64,000 bases of DNA from contig JBNKKH010000032.1 of the NCBI GenBank assembly GCA_050291725.1, positions 62,001-126,000 of the forward strand, written 5' to 3'. Made by a program: the position numbers and the translations under genes. This stretch comes from JAAGZL01 sp050291725. Its GTDB lineage: Bacteria > Pseudomonadota > Gammaproteobacteria > Chromatiales > Chromatiaceae. Of the stretch, positions 7,064 to 15,425 are shown one piece after another. Positions within the stretch are counted from its first letter, which is position 1; each line of letters opens with the position of its first letter. The notes below the pieces were generated by a model. That model was not told the origin of the DNA. It did not search any database and saw only the letters and a program-made list of their open reading frames with translations.

Positions 7064-8458
7064 CTAGAAAGGAAATCCACCAGGACCACCCATTCCCCCA
7101 GGGCCGCCCATACCTGGAGGCAAACCACCTTTGAGTCCACGCATCATTTTAGCCATGCCGCCACCCTTCATTTTTTTCATCATCTTTTGCATCTGGGCGA
7201 ACTGCTTTAGCATTTTATTCACATCCTGCACCTGGGTACCGGAACCAGCCGCGATGCGTCGTTTGCGTGAACCCTTAATCACAGCAGGAAAGCGTTTCTC
7301 CTGTGGAGTCATGGAGTTAATGATGGCGATCACCTTCACCACCTCTTTGTCATTCACCTGATTTTTCACATGATCTGGCAAGTTACCCATCCCCGGCATC
7401 TTATCCATTATGGAGCTCAACCCTCCCATATTGGACATCTGCTCCATTTGATCTTTAAAGTCTTCCAGATCGAAACCCTTGCCCTTTTGCAGTTTTTTGG
7501 CCAGTTTTTCTGCTTTTTTGCTGTCTACCTTGGCCGTAACCTCTTCCACCAGGGACACCACATCCCCCATCCCCAAAATCCTTGAGGCGACCCGTTCCGG
7601 GTGAAATGGCTCCAGGGCAGTAGTCTTTTCACCTACGCCCAAAAATTTAATAGGCTTGCCGGTAATCTGGCGAATTGAGAGAGCAGCACCGCCACGGGCA
7701 TCACCATCAGTCTTGGTGAGAATAACACCGGTCAGAGGCAGGGCCTCATCGAACGCCTTGGCGGTATTGGCCGCATCCTGGCCAGTCATACTATCTACCA
7801 CAAACATGGTCTCGACTGGATTGACCGCAGAGTGCAACTCCTTGATCTCTCCCATCATTTCCGCATCAACATGGAGGCGACCGGCAGTATCGATAATCAG
7901 GACATCCTGAAAGCTCTTTTTCGCTCGATCTAGTGCATTGCTGGCAATCTGCAGCGGTTTCTGATCAACACTACTGGGGAAAAACTCAGCGCCAACCTCT
8001 GTAGCCAGGGTCTGCAACTGATCTATAGCAGCCGGTCTATAGACATCACAGCTGGTTACCATGACCGACTTTTTCTGACTCTCTTTCAGCCAGCGAGCCA
8101 GCTTGGCCACACTGGTAGTTTTACCAGAACCCTGAAGGCCAGCCATGAGGATTACTGCTGGAGGCTGGGCAGCTAGGTTGAGAGACTCATTGGCCTCCCC
8201 CATCACCTGCACCAGCTCATCGTTTACGATCTTTACCAGAACCTGACCAGGAGTGAGGCTCTTCATCACCTCCTCACCCAAAGCCCTTTCGCGTACCTGC
8301 TCTACAAAGGACTTCACTACAGGCAGAGCAACGTCCGCCTCCAGTAGCGCCATGCGCACCTCACGCATGGTGTCTTTAATATTATCTTCTGTGAGACGCC
8401 CTTGGCCACGCAGCCGATCCAGCACCCCACCTAGTCTATCTGTCAGATTATCAAACAT
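7064..8458 (-). CDS. ffh: signal recognition particle protein Ffh
   Basis: A 464-residue SRP54-type GTPase that, with 4.5S RNA, binds signal sequences on nascent membrane proteins. The N domain comes first. The G domain shows GLQGSGKTTSVAKLA (about 103-117), DVYRPAAIDQL, DTAGRLHVD and TKTDGDARGG. The M domain is rich in Met, including MLKQFAQMQKMMKKMKGGG and a Gly/Met/Pro-rich tail with GGPGGMGGPGG. Length is normal. It is read away from a CcsA-type membrane gene, a neighbourhood common in gammaproteobacteria. Confidence 0.98.
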   Translation of the reverse strand: MFDNLTDRLGGVLDRLRGQGRLTEDNIKDTMREVRMALLEADVALPVVKSFVEQVRERALGEEVMKSLTPGQVLVKIVNDELVQVMGEANESLNLAAQPPAVILMAGLQGSGKTTSVAKLARWLKESQKKSVMVTSCDVYRPAAIDQLQTLATEVGAEFFPSSVDQKPLQIASNALDRAKKSFQDVLIIDTAGRLHVDAEMMGEIKELHSAVNPVETMFVVDSMTGQDAANTAKAFDEALPLTGVILTKTDGDARGGAALSIRQITGKPIKFLGVGEKTTALEPFHPERVASRILGMGDVVSLVEEVTAKVDSKKAEKLAKKLQKGKGFDLEDFKDQMEQMSNMGGLSSIMDKMPGMGNLPDHVKNQVNDKEVVKVIAIINSMTPQEKRFPAVIKGSRKRRIAAGSGTQVQDVNKMLKQFAQMQKMMKKMKGGGMAKMMRGLKGGLPPGMGGPGGMGGPGGFPF

Positions 8459-8492
8459 AACTTTATCGATACCATAATTTTGTCAGATGGCC

Positions 8493-8498
8493 ATTATA
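8493..8498 (-). promoter_or_regulatory. possible -10 element of ffh
   Basis: A perfect TATAAT on the minus strand 35 bases before the ffh ATG. No convincing -35 hexamer was found at 16-18 bases, so the call rests on the -10 box and position only. Confidence 0.35.
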
Positions 8499-8567
8499 AC
8501 CCTAAATGCCAATGCACCTAGTACCTAGTGACTAAAGAGTTTCGACTAATGACTAGTGAATTCTAAT

Positions 8568-9395
8568 ATGCGATTATCTACCGACATGAGCACAACAATA
8601 ACAGCACTCCTGGCCATAGCCTGTTATGCCGCAGCCGGAATCATCATAACTATCCGGCTATTCAGGGAGCGTGGAGGCAAAAAGCCCCCACGCGCATCTG
8701 GCATTGGACTAGGCCTAGCCGGCGTGATCCTGCATACAGCAGTGCTGTATCAGAACATACATCTCGACAGCGGCATAAATCTGGGCTTTTTTAACGCCGC
8801 CTCTCTGGTAATGTGGATTATTCTGCTACTGCTTATGATTTCATCCCTGACCAAACCGGTAGAAAACCTAGGCATTGCACTACTCCCAATCGCAGCAATC
8901 TCCGTCGCTCTGGAGCTGTACATACCAACGACCAGGCTGCTACCGACAGATGCATCCTGGGGCTTACGGATACATGTCCTAATCTCACTCTTAGCCTACA
9001 GTATTTTCGCCATGGCAAGTATGCAGGCCATTCTGCTTTCGATTCAGGATCATCACCTGCGCAACCGCCACCCTGGTGGCTTTATTCGCGCCCTACCCCC
9101 ACTGCAAACTATGGAAGCACTACTGATAGAGATGATAGGTCTCGGCTTCCTGCTCCTCACCTTTGCCCTAGCATCTGGACTGGCTTTTCTGGATGACATC
9201 TTCGCTCAACATCTGGTTCACAAAACAGTTCTATCCATACTTGCTTGGCTAGTATTTGGGACGCTGTTGTGGGGACGGTTTAAATTTGGCTGGCGCGGGC
9301 GCAAGACTTTAATCGGAACCCAAGTTGGATTCGTGGTGCTTGCTCTAGCCTATTTTGGTAGTAAGTTTGTGATTGAGTTGTTGCTTCGCAGTTAA
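8568..9395 (+). CDS. CcsA/YpjD-type inner membrane protein (cytochrome c assembly-like)
   Basis: A polytopic membrane protein of about 275 residues. It has eight or so hydrophobic segments and the family stretch SWGLRIHVLISLLAYSIFAM around the middle, with the conserved Trp and His of the haem-handling CcsA/HemX superfamily, and a second conserved His near FAQHLVHKTV. The family name comes from cytochrome c biogenesis, but copies beside ffh (YpjD in E. coli) are thought to have other or unknown roles. The start is uncertain: ATG at 8568 or 8586, or GTG at 8556; none has a strong ribosome site, and 8586 best fits homologue N-termini. Confidence 0.85.
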   Translation: MRLSTDMSTTITALLAIACYAAAGIIITIRLFRERGGKKPPRASGIGLGLAGVILHTAVLYQNIHLDSGINLGFFNAASLVMWIILLLLMISSLTKPVENLGIALLPIAAISVALELYIPTTRLLPTDASWGLRIHVLISLLAYSIFAMASMQAILLSIQDHHLRNRHPGGFIRALPPLQTMEALLIEMIGLGFLLLTFALASGLAFLDDIFAQHLVHKTVLSILAWLVFGTLLWGRFKFGWRGRKTLIGTQVGFVVLALAYFGSKFVIELLLRS

Positions 9396-9554
9396 GCATA
9401 CGTCAATAAAACAGGCCGCAAATGAATACAGAAACTACGAATTATCGATAAATCTAATTCAGTGATTGTAGAAGCCCAACCCTCTGGGGATTATTCTAGA
9501 TTAGAGCAATCACAACACAAATCGACCGCAAGGGCTGGATCCTACACAAAATGA

Positions 9555-9881
9555 TTATCTATTTTGGATATCTTGATAGGCGCTGACCGCCTGACGTCCT
9601 GACGAAATTTTTTTCTTCAACCCGGCAAGCTCTTTTCTGCCCTGCTCCATTAGAGCCATGGTCTGTTTGTCGAAATCCACGATCTGCTGAATTTGCTGGG
9701 TCAGAGCAGCAGGATTTACAACATTATCGTTATCCAGAGGGAAGGCCTCATCCAAAAGCTTTTGCCGCTGCTGCTCAATCTCCTGCACCCGCTCCCAGTC
9801 GCCTTCGCGCGCAGTGGTCAGCATGGACCCACTAAGCTCAACAATCTTTTTCAGATGGGAAATAGTTTGATCAGAGGTCAT
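9555..9881 (-). CDS. fliT: FliT-like flagellar export chaperone
   Basis: A 108-residue, almost wholly helical protein with no signal peptide. Its position after fliS and its size match FliT, the chaperone that binds the filament cap protein FliD and can inhibit FlhDC in enterics. Sequence conservation in this family is low, so context carries most of the weight. Its ATG overlaps the fliS stop codon by one base, indicating translational coupling. It is the last gene of the filament cluster. Confidence 0.8.
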   Translation of the reverse strand: MTSDQTISHLKKIVELSGSMLTTAREGDWERVQEIEQQRQKLLDEAFPLDNDNVVNPAALTQQIQQIVDFDKQTMALMEQGRKELAGLKKKISSGRQAVSAYQDIQNR

Positions 9882-10312
9882 TAGCCAACGCTAGTTGCGG
9901 CACTTTTCTGTGCTACCTGTTTCATATCACCAGGCATAGCATCCCATGCCTGCTTAACCTCTTTAAGAAGTGATGCAACCTCATCTAATTTCTCAATATT
10001 ATTATCCTTGTTGGCAATTACGAGACACCTAACCATATAGTCATACAACCCTTCCAGGTTAGCCGCTATCTCGCCTCCTGACTCCATATCCAGGCTTTCG
10101 CTCAGCCCCTGTATGATAGATATGGCCCAGGTTATATTGCGCCCCTTTTCTGCAAAATCCTTACGCTCCATCTGACCACGAGCAAATGCTATCTTATCCA
10201 AAGCGCCTTCCATAAGCATCTGAATTAGACGATGGGGAGAAGCAAAGGAGGTCTCAGTTCCAACTGCTACCTTACCGTATTGGCTAACTCCACGTTTATG
10301 CATAGGGCTCAT
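9881..10312 (-). CDS. fliS: flagellin export chaperone FliS
   Basis: A 143-residue helical protein with family features: YGKVAVGTETSFASPHRLIQ near the N-terminus, MLMEGALDKIAFARGQME, then the helix containing EGLYDYMVRCLVIANKDN. FliS binds the C-terminus of flagellin and prevents early polymerisation in the cytoplasm. It lies 12 bases after fliD and overlaps fliT. Confidence 0.95.
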   Translation of the reverse strand: MSPMHKRGVSQYGKVAVGTETSFASPHRLIQMLMEGALDKIAFARGQMERKDFAEKGRNITWAISIIQGLSESLDMESGGEIAANLEGLYDYMVRCLVIANKDNNIEKLDEVASLLKEVKQAWDAMPGDMKQVAQKSAATSVG

Positions 10313-10324
10313 TACTACTCCTTA

Positions 10325-11680
10325 TCAATTATTGCTATTACCTGGAATTAAATTTGCCAGGATACTGAGCTGCTGGTCCAGATAGCTGCTGGTAGCAGTT
10401 AAATTTGACATCAAGGTATCAAGCGCAGCGTACTGTGCTTTATATTTTGCCTCTATTATCTCCAGGCGATATGCCATGGCCTGCTGTGCATCCTGTACGT
10501 CATCAATCCTAGCATTTATACCATCCTCTTTTGAATCCAACATGCCATCAGAACCAAGAACATTTTCCAACAGCCCGTTTAAACGAAAAGCGTATCCCTG
10601 GTCATCATCAGAAAATAGCTCAATGACCGAATCAAGGTTAGTTGATATTTCGTCACTCAAGGTAGAACTATCTATCGACATCACTCCATCTTTATCAATA
10701 TCGAAACCCACTTCAGATAGATATGACAAATTACCACTCAACCCAGTAGGGGTCGTATTGATAATTGATCGCACCTGACTCCGCAGGGAGCGAATTGTGT
10801 AATCTCCAGACAACTCCCCATCACTAAGTTCAGACATGGCGCTCTGAAGGGTATTGTATGCCGTTACAAATGCCTCGACAGAAGCCGTTATCGAGCTTTG
10901 GTTAATATCCACATCCAACTCAACTGCTGAAGCACTCGTGTCCAACAGATTTAGAGCCACCCCTTCGATAACATCGGTAATGCTATTGGAGCTGCGGGTA
11001 ACATTGTATGTGTTGTCTATCAGAAGACCCGCATCATCTGCAGCCTGGGTCACTGCCATTCCTAACGGGTCGGCTATAGATGATCCGCCGCTATCCTCAA
11101 ACGCCAGAGTCATCTCATTGTCTATACCAGTCTCATCGCTGGTTAGGGTGAGATAGTAATTATTGGAGTCTTGCTGAATAACACTTGCTGTCACGCCAAC
11201 GTTATCGGATGCAGAGTTTATAGCATCTGCAATCTCCTCAAGAGTTTTACCTCCGATTTCAACACTAAAGCTATCTGAGCCGATGGTAACCTCAACGGTA
11301 TCCCCAACACTACCAACAGTTGTTGTATCTGAATCGGAAAAAGAATTTGATCCTTGCTTCTGCGCTACAGCTAGGGAAGTAACCTGAATATCGTATGTGC
11401 CTACCGCAGCGGAGCTGCTGGCAGAAGCGGTAAAAATTGCCGTATCGGCAGAAGTTGCCGTATATACTTCGTAGGTCGATGCTGTACTAAGAGCTTCTGC
11501 AGCATCCTGGAATGATGCAACAGCACTACGCAGTTGACCAACCGCACTCATCTCAGAGTAATACGCAGCCTCTTTAACCTGTAAATTTCTCAACGGCTGC
11601 CGCTCAATCTCCATGAGTGACTCAATAATTGAGTTAGCATCAAGTCCAGAGCCTATTCCCAGTGCTGTGATTGTTGCCAT
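10325..11680 (-). CDS. fliD: flagellar filament cap protein FliD (HAP2)
   Basis: A 451-residue protein with the FliD N-terminal domain (ITALGIGSGLDANSIIESLM, ERQPLRNLQVKEAAY) and C-terminal domain (VEAFVTAYNTLQSAMSEL, VGFDIDKDGVMSID). The Ser/Thr/Asp-rich middle is variable, as expected for exposed cap domains. The length is within the family range. It is exported without a Sec signal and forms the cap under which flagellin subunits insert. A sigma-54-like site and a hairpin precede it. Confidence 0.97.
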   Translation of the reverse strand: MATITALGIGSGLDANSIIESLMEIERQPLRNLQVKEAAYYSEMSAVGQLRSAVASFQDAAEALSTASTYEVYTATSADTAIFTASASSSAAVGTYDIQVTSLAVAQKQGSNSFSDSDTTTVGSVGDTVEVTIGSDSFSVEIGGKTLEEIADAINSASDNVGVTASVIQQDSNNYYLTLTSDETGIDNEMTLAFEDSGGSSIADPLGMAVTQAADDAGLLIDNTYNVTRSSNSITDVIEGVALNLLDTSASAVELDVDINQSSITASVEAFVTAYNTLQSAMSELSDGELSGDYTIRSLRSQVRSIINTTPTGLSGNLSYLSEVGFDIDKDGVMSIDSSTLSDEISTNLDSVIELFSDDDQGYAFRLNGLLENVLGSDGMLDSKEDGINARIDDVQDAQQAMAYRLEIIEAKYKAQYAALDTLMSNLTATSSYLDQQLSILANLIPGNSNN

Positions 11681-11757
11681 TGTCTTCTCGTTACCTGCTA
11701 CGTTGATTTAGTTAAGCCACACATGCCAAATATGAAAGCCAAGCCTCTTGATTGGTA

Positions 11758-11791
11758 CTGGTTGAGCGCTCCATCTCAGGAGCGCTACCAG
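11758..11791 (-). repeat. hairpin in the fliD leader
   Basis: An almost perfect inverted repeat, CTGGT(T)GAGCGCTCC (11758-11772) against GGAGCGCTACCAG (11779-11791), with a 6-base loop and one bulge. No T run follows, so it is unlikely to be a terminator. If the nearby RpoN site is used, the hairpin would be at the very 5' end of the fliD mRNA. Confidence 0.7.
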
Positions 11792-11800
11792 TTAATGAAA

Positions 11801-11816
11801 TGCAACATTCAGGCCA
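11801..11816 (-). promoter_or_regulatory. possible sigma-54 promoter of fliD-fliS-fliT
   Basis: On the minus strand TGGCCT-N5-TTGCA, with GG and GC 10 bases apart, the RpoN spacing. It lies between flaG and fliD, about 120 bases before the fliD start, so fliD-fliS-fliT could be transcribed apart from fliC-flaG. Confidence 0.55.
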
Positions 11817-11833
11817 AATGCCAAACAGTTGCC

Positions 11834-12280
11834 TTAGGCGGTTGACTGAAAGATAACTCCGACAGCGCCTTCGGCGGAAGAGCCACCGCTTGACTGGGAA
11901 GACTCAACAAGCTCACGAATATGCCGGGAAACCGCCAATACCTCTTCAGATGGCAGCTGCCTGATCGTCTCGCCTGTCTCGCTATCCATTACCTGAACTA
12001 CTGCACGACCACTATCTTCATCTATGCTGAACCTAAGTTCACGACGAACGCCCAGAATGGCGTCATTCAGTTCGTTCACGACTTCTTCAGTGAGTTGGCT
12101 TTGGGCTGGTTCAGAAGTCTTGTTTACTGCCTCTTTGTTGCCACCTAAAACCACATCCTGCATCCTGTCTGCCGCTTGCACAGATGATACTTCCGGTGTA
12201 CTGGAAGATTTAATCTTCTGTGATCTGGCATCTGTTGGCTCTGGCAGATAACCTGACCGATTGATGTTGTCAATTGCCAT
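11834..12280 (-). CDS. flaG: FlaG family flagellar protein
   Basis: A 148-residue protein from the ATG at 12280, which has AAGG upstream; a GTG at 12289 is less likely. The N-terminal half is low-complexity. The C-terminal half is the FlaG domain: LNDAILGVRRELRFSIDEDS, VQVMDSETGETIRQLPSEE and VLAVSRHIREL. FlaG proteins influence filament length in Vibrio, Pseudomonas and Campylobacter. It lies between flagellin and fliD, the usual place. Confidence 0.93.
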   Translation of the reverse strand: MAIDNINRSGYLPEPTDARSQKIKSSSTPEVSSVQAADRMQDVVLGGNKEAVNKTSEPAQSQLTEEVVNELNDAILGVRRELRFSIDEDSGRAVVQVMDSETGETIRQLPSEEVLAVSRHIRELVESSQSSGGSSAEGAVGVIFQSTA

Positions 12281-12307
12281 GTTAATCACCTTATCCTTGA
12301 GTTACAC

Positions 12308-12331
12308 CCCTCCCGGGGTTAGCCGGGAGGG
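12308..12331 (-). repeat. GC-rich hairpin between fliC and flaG
   Basis: A perfect 9-bp stem, CCCTCCCGG (12308-12316) against CCGGGAGGG (12323-12331), loop of 6. No T run follows on the minus strand. It may protect the abundant fliC mRNA from 3' decay or reduce read-through into flaG. Confidence 0.75.
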
Positions 12332-12342
12332 ACCCATTACCA

Positions 12343-13848
12343 CTACTGAAGTAGTGAAAGTACAGTTTGTGGCTGCGCATTAGCCTGAGCCAACATTGCT
12401 ACACCAGCCTGCTGCAGAATCTGAGCTCTGGTAAGAGCTGCAGTCTCAGCTGCGAAGTCGGCATCCTGAACCCGTGAACGAGCTGCAGAAACATTCTCAG
12501 ACACGCTAGTCAGGTTAGCGATGGTTGTTTCCAAACGATTCTGAATTGCACCAAGATCTGCACGTGAATCAGATATAAAGCTTAGTGCTTGATCCAATAC
12601 ATCAAGTGCAGAATTGGACCCGCTCTGTGTACTAATGTCTATATCAGCAACACTGTTAAGTGCACCAGATGTAGACGCAGCTACCATAACATCAGTATTT
12701 GTAGTAGATACCTGGAATGACTTAGCGGAAGTCAACTCCAACTTACCACCGACCACGATAGAGTCGGTCTCAGTACCGGAAGCAGTAGAATCTTCATCCT
12801 CAAGTGCAACACCGCCAACAGTTACAACACTTGCAGTATCAGCACCATCATTGTTACTAACGTCAGCAACCACGATGTCCTGTCCTGTATCGTTGTTCAG
12901 TAGAATGCCATCGCCAGCTGCATTAAGCTCTGCATAAATACCGGTAGAAGCACTTTCTGCGTTGATAGCGTCACGCAAAGCGTCTAGATCGGTCGCGCTA
13001 CTAACTAACGCGCTAATAGTCACAGCACTGCCAACTGTAGATTGAGAATCATCCTGTGAAGACAGGGTAAATGAGATATTACCTGTAGCTACTGCCTTGA
13101 GCTCTACAGAGTTGCTAGCAGTTGCAGTTACGCCTGTATCATCAGAAACACCATTGATCTGAGAGGCTATTTTTGCTGCTGTTGCATCAGCAGCCACGCT
13201 CAATGTAGATGAACCAAGAGTGCCGGTGATTGAGAATGCAGCATCTAATGCTACATTGTTACCACCAGTACCATCAGCAACAGCGGTCAAAGCACCACCA
13301 ACATGATCTTCGGTTGCAGTGCCGTCAGCTTTGTAAGCACCCATAGTAGTTGCTGAAGTACTACCAACTGTTACAGAAATCGTCTCATTAGCATTTGAAC
13401 CAACATGGAATTTCTGGGCAGCGAACGTTCCGTCCAACAGCTTCTTGCCGTTAAAGGTCGTAGTTTCAGCAATACGGTTCAATTCAGCTGCTAGCTGAGC
13501 AACCTCTTTCTGCAAATTGGCGCGATCACCTGAGCTGTTGGAGTCGTTAGCAGACTGGATGGCCAGTTCACGCATACGCTGCAAAATGTTAGATGACTCT
13601 TGCATAGCGCCTTCAGCGGTCTGGGATAGAGAGATAGCGTCACCGGCATTACGCACTGCCTGGTTAAGACCGCGAATCTGAGAAGTCATACGATCTACGA
13701 TACCCAAACCAGCAGCGTCGTCTTTGGCGCTATTAATACGCAAACCAGTAGAGAGACGCTCCATCGCAGTCTGAATTGAGCTGTTTGATTGACTCAGCGC
13801 ACGCTGAGTGTTCAGGGACATAATATTAGTGTTAATTACCATTGCCAT
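12343..13848 (-). CDS. fliC: flagellin
   Basis: A 501-residue flagellin. The conserved N-terminal D0/D1 region (MSLNTQRALSQSN, ERLSTGLRINSAKDDAAGLG, LQRMRELAIQSAND) and C-terminal D1/D0 region (LGAIQNRLETTIANLTSVSE, ENVSAARSRVQDADFAAET, QPQTVLSLLQ) are intact. The middle, about residues 170-400, is a Ser/Thr/Ala/Asp-rich variable domain exposed on the filament. GGAG lies 9 bases before the ATG at 13848. Transcription probably starts from a sigma-28-type promoter about 110 bases upstream. Only one flagellin gene is present in the window. Confidence 0.98.
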   Translation of the reverse strand: MAMVINTNIMSLNTQRALSQSNSSIQTAMERLSTGLRINSAKDDAAGLGIVDRMTSQIRGLNQAVRNAGDAISLSQTAEGAMQESSNILQRMRELAIQSANDSNSSGDRANLQKEVAQLAAELNRIAETTTFNGKKLLDGTFAAQKFHVGSNANETISVTVGSTSATTMGAYKADGTATEDHVGGALTAVADGTGGNNVALDAAFSITGTLGSSTLSVAADATAAKIASQINGVSDDTGVTATASNSVELKAVATGNISFTLSSQDDSQSTVGSAVTISALVSSATDLDALRDAINAESASTGIYAELNAAGDGILLNNDTGQDIVVADVSNNDGADTASVVTVGGVALEDEDSTASGTETDSIVVGGKLELTSAKSFQVSTTNTDVMVAASTSGALNSVADIDISTQSGSNSALDVLDQALSFISDSRADLGAIQNRLETTIANLTSVSENVSAARSRVQDADFAAETAALTRAQILQQAGVAMLAQANAQPQTVLSLLQ

Positions 13849-13959
13849 TTTTAATTTCTCCTAAACCCCACGGCATACGTTTGCTTAATGCTCTGTGGGT
13901 CAGGTTAATACTTGACGGATATACCTGAAATGTTCTGGTATTTACCGCCTCCGGTAATA

Positions 13960-13986
13960 GTAGCGGCCACGGCGGGGGAAACTTTA
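13960..13986 (-). promoter_or_regulatory. sigma-28 (FliA) promoter of fliC
   Basis: On the minus strand TAAAGTTT (13986-13979), 11 bases, then GCCGCTAC (13967-13960). The -35 element is a perfect match to the FliA consensus TAAAGTTT-N11-GCCGATAA and the -10 matches at six of eight positions. It lies in the 372-bp gap upstream of the flagellin gene. Confidence 0.8.
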
Positions 13987-14220
13987 GACATAAGGATAAG
14001 ATAATATAGCAGCATAAAAGGAAAGGAAAATCAGCATATCTTATTGATTTAACAGTATAATTTGCCAACAACTAACAATTATGCATTATTACCGGGAAGG
14101 AGCTTCCTGACTTTCTTGAAGCCTAGTAATTTAATGCCTAAACCAGGTGATTTATTGCAGCAAACAGGATAAACACAGCTAATAAACAAGCCTGTTCAGA
14201 GTACGAAAAGTAAGTTGCGG
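13987..14220. other. gap between flgL and fliC
   Basis: Beyond the fliC promoter, this A+T-rich stretch holds no open frame with coding character. A short palindrome (GGGAAGGAGCTTCC, near 14095) is present. No strong terminator for flgL was found. Confidence 0.4.
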
Positions 14221-15423
14221 CTAAAGATAGTTAAATAGAGATAATCCCTGCACCTGCACATAGGCCTGCTGAGCCGCCTGCAGGGCCACACTCTGCTGAT
14301 TAAAACGACTTATAGCCTCGGTATAGTCCAGATCCTCAACGTCAGACAGATGCTCCTCCAGAACCAACTGAATATCAGCATTGACCTCGTTCTGCTCATC
14401 AATGGCATTCAATCTGGCCCCCACCAATGAGTGAACATCGGACACATTATTCATAGCCTCTGATATATCATTCATATATCTATCTACCTGCCCGCCGGAT
14501 TCCAGAGTTGAAGCCATATTCAATAAGGTTTCAAATATGTTGCTGGTTCCGGTTGTGGTAGCTGTGGTACCAGCGGCGAGTCCGGTGGTAGCTGTTGTTG
14601 CAGTGGCTGCCAACCCTATATCAATATCGTCATCGCTTGATGTCAGGGTCACGGTGGTACCTGTAGCCAGCTCTGCTGATACATGTGTACTATCAGATAT
14701 AGCGTTAATGGCATCTCTGATCTGGGTGGCACGCTCTGCAGCATCGGCCGCAGCTGGTATAGCGCCAACACTGATACCGTTAACAGTAAGATCTCCATCT
14801 GCGATAGCAGTAAAACCACTAGCCGCAGCACCTGTAACTGTAGCCCAGGGACCGGTATCCACATTCATAAACAGATCAAATCCGTTATCTCCATCCGCTA
14901 TGGTGCGGTCTGCAGATATCTGCAGCTGTCTCTGTCCCTGATCGCCAGCATAGGTGTACGTATCAGTGGCGGTACGGGTAAAAGGCTTGGTCCCGCTCTT
15001 ATAGCCAGAGAAGATATAGTCGCCATTGGAGTCTTGAGAATTGGCCAGCCCTTCCATCTCATCCACTAACATTCTTATTTCATAGGCCAGAGCCTGTCTA
15101 TCGTCTGCGGTCAGAGCGGCACTGTTATTACCCTTAACTGCTAATTCCCGAGACCGTTGCAACAGATTGGTAACGCTAAACAGTACACTCTCTTCCTGCT
15201 CCAGCCTGGAACGGGCGCGATCAGCATTGTCTTGGTACTGCTCTACTCGGCCAATTGCACTATTCAGATCTACAACCCTAACCGCCCCTGTGGGATCATC
15301 CGATGGCGTGATAATTCGCTTGCCCGTTGTAAGCTGCAGCATAGACTTACTCATTTTGGCCTGCTGCTCCAACATGGAACTTATGGATTGATTCGCCATG
15401 GTCGCGGTTGAGACTCTATACAT
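14221..15423 (-). CDS. flgL: flagellar hook-filament junction protein FlgL (HAP3)
   Basis: A 400-residue flagellin-like protein. The N-terminus carries MYRVSTATMANQSISSMLEQ, LTTGKRIITPSDDPTGAVRV and LLQRSRELAVKGNNSA; the C-terminus carries LVGARLNAIDEQNE and YTEAISRFNQQSVALQAAQQ, typical of HAP3. The middle has the FlgL-type DYIFSGYKSGTKPF. It joins hook to filament next to FlgK. It directly follows flgK, 2 bases apart. Confidence 0.97.
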   Translation of the reverse strand: MYRVSTATMANQSISSMLEQQAKMSKSMLQLTTGKRIITPSDDPTGAVRVVDLNSAIGRVEQYQDNADRARSRLEQEESVLFSVTNLLQRSRELAVKGNNSAALTADDRQALAYEIRMLVDEMEGLANSQDSNGDYIFSGYKSGTKPFTRTATDTYTYAGDQGQRQLQISADRTIADGDNGFDLFMNVDTGPWATVTGAAASGFTAIADGDLTVNGISVGAIPAAADAAERATQIRDAINAISDSTHVSAELATGTTVTLTSSDDDIDIGLAATATTATTGLAAGTTATTTGTSNIFETLLNMASTLESGGQVDRYMNDISEAMNNVSDVHSLVGARLNAIDEQNEVNADIQLVLEEHLSDVEDLDYTEAISRFNQQSVALQAAQQAYVQVQGLSLFNYL

Positions 15424-15425
15424 AA

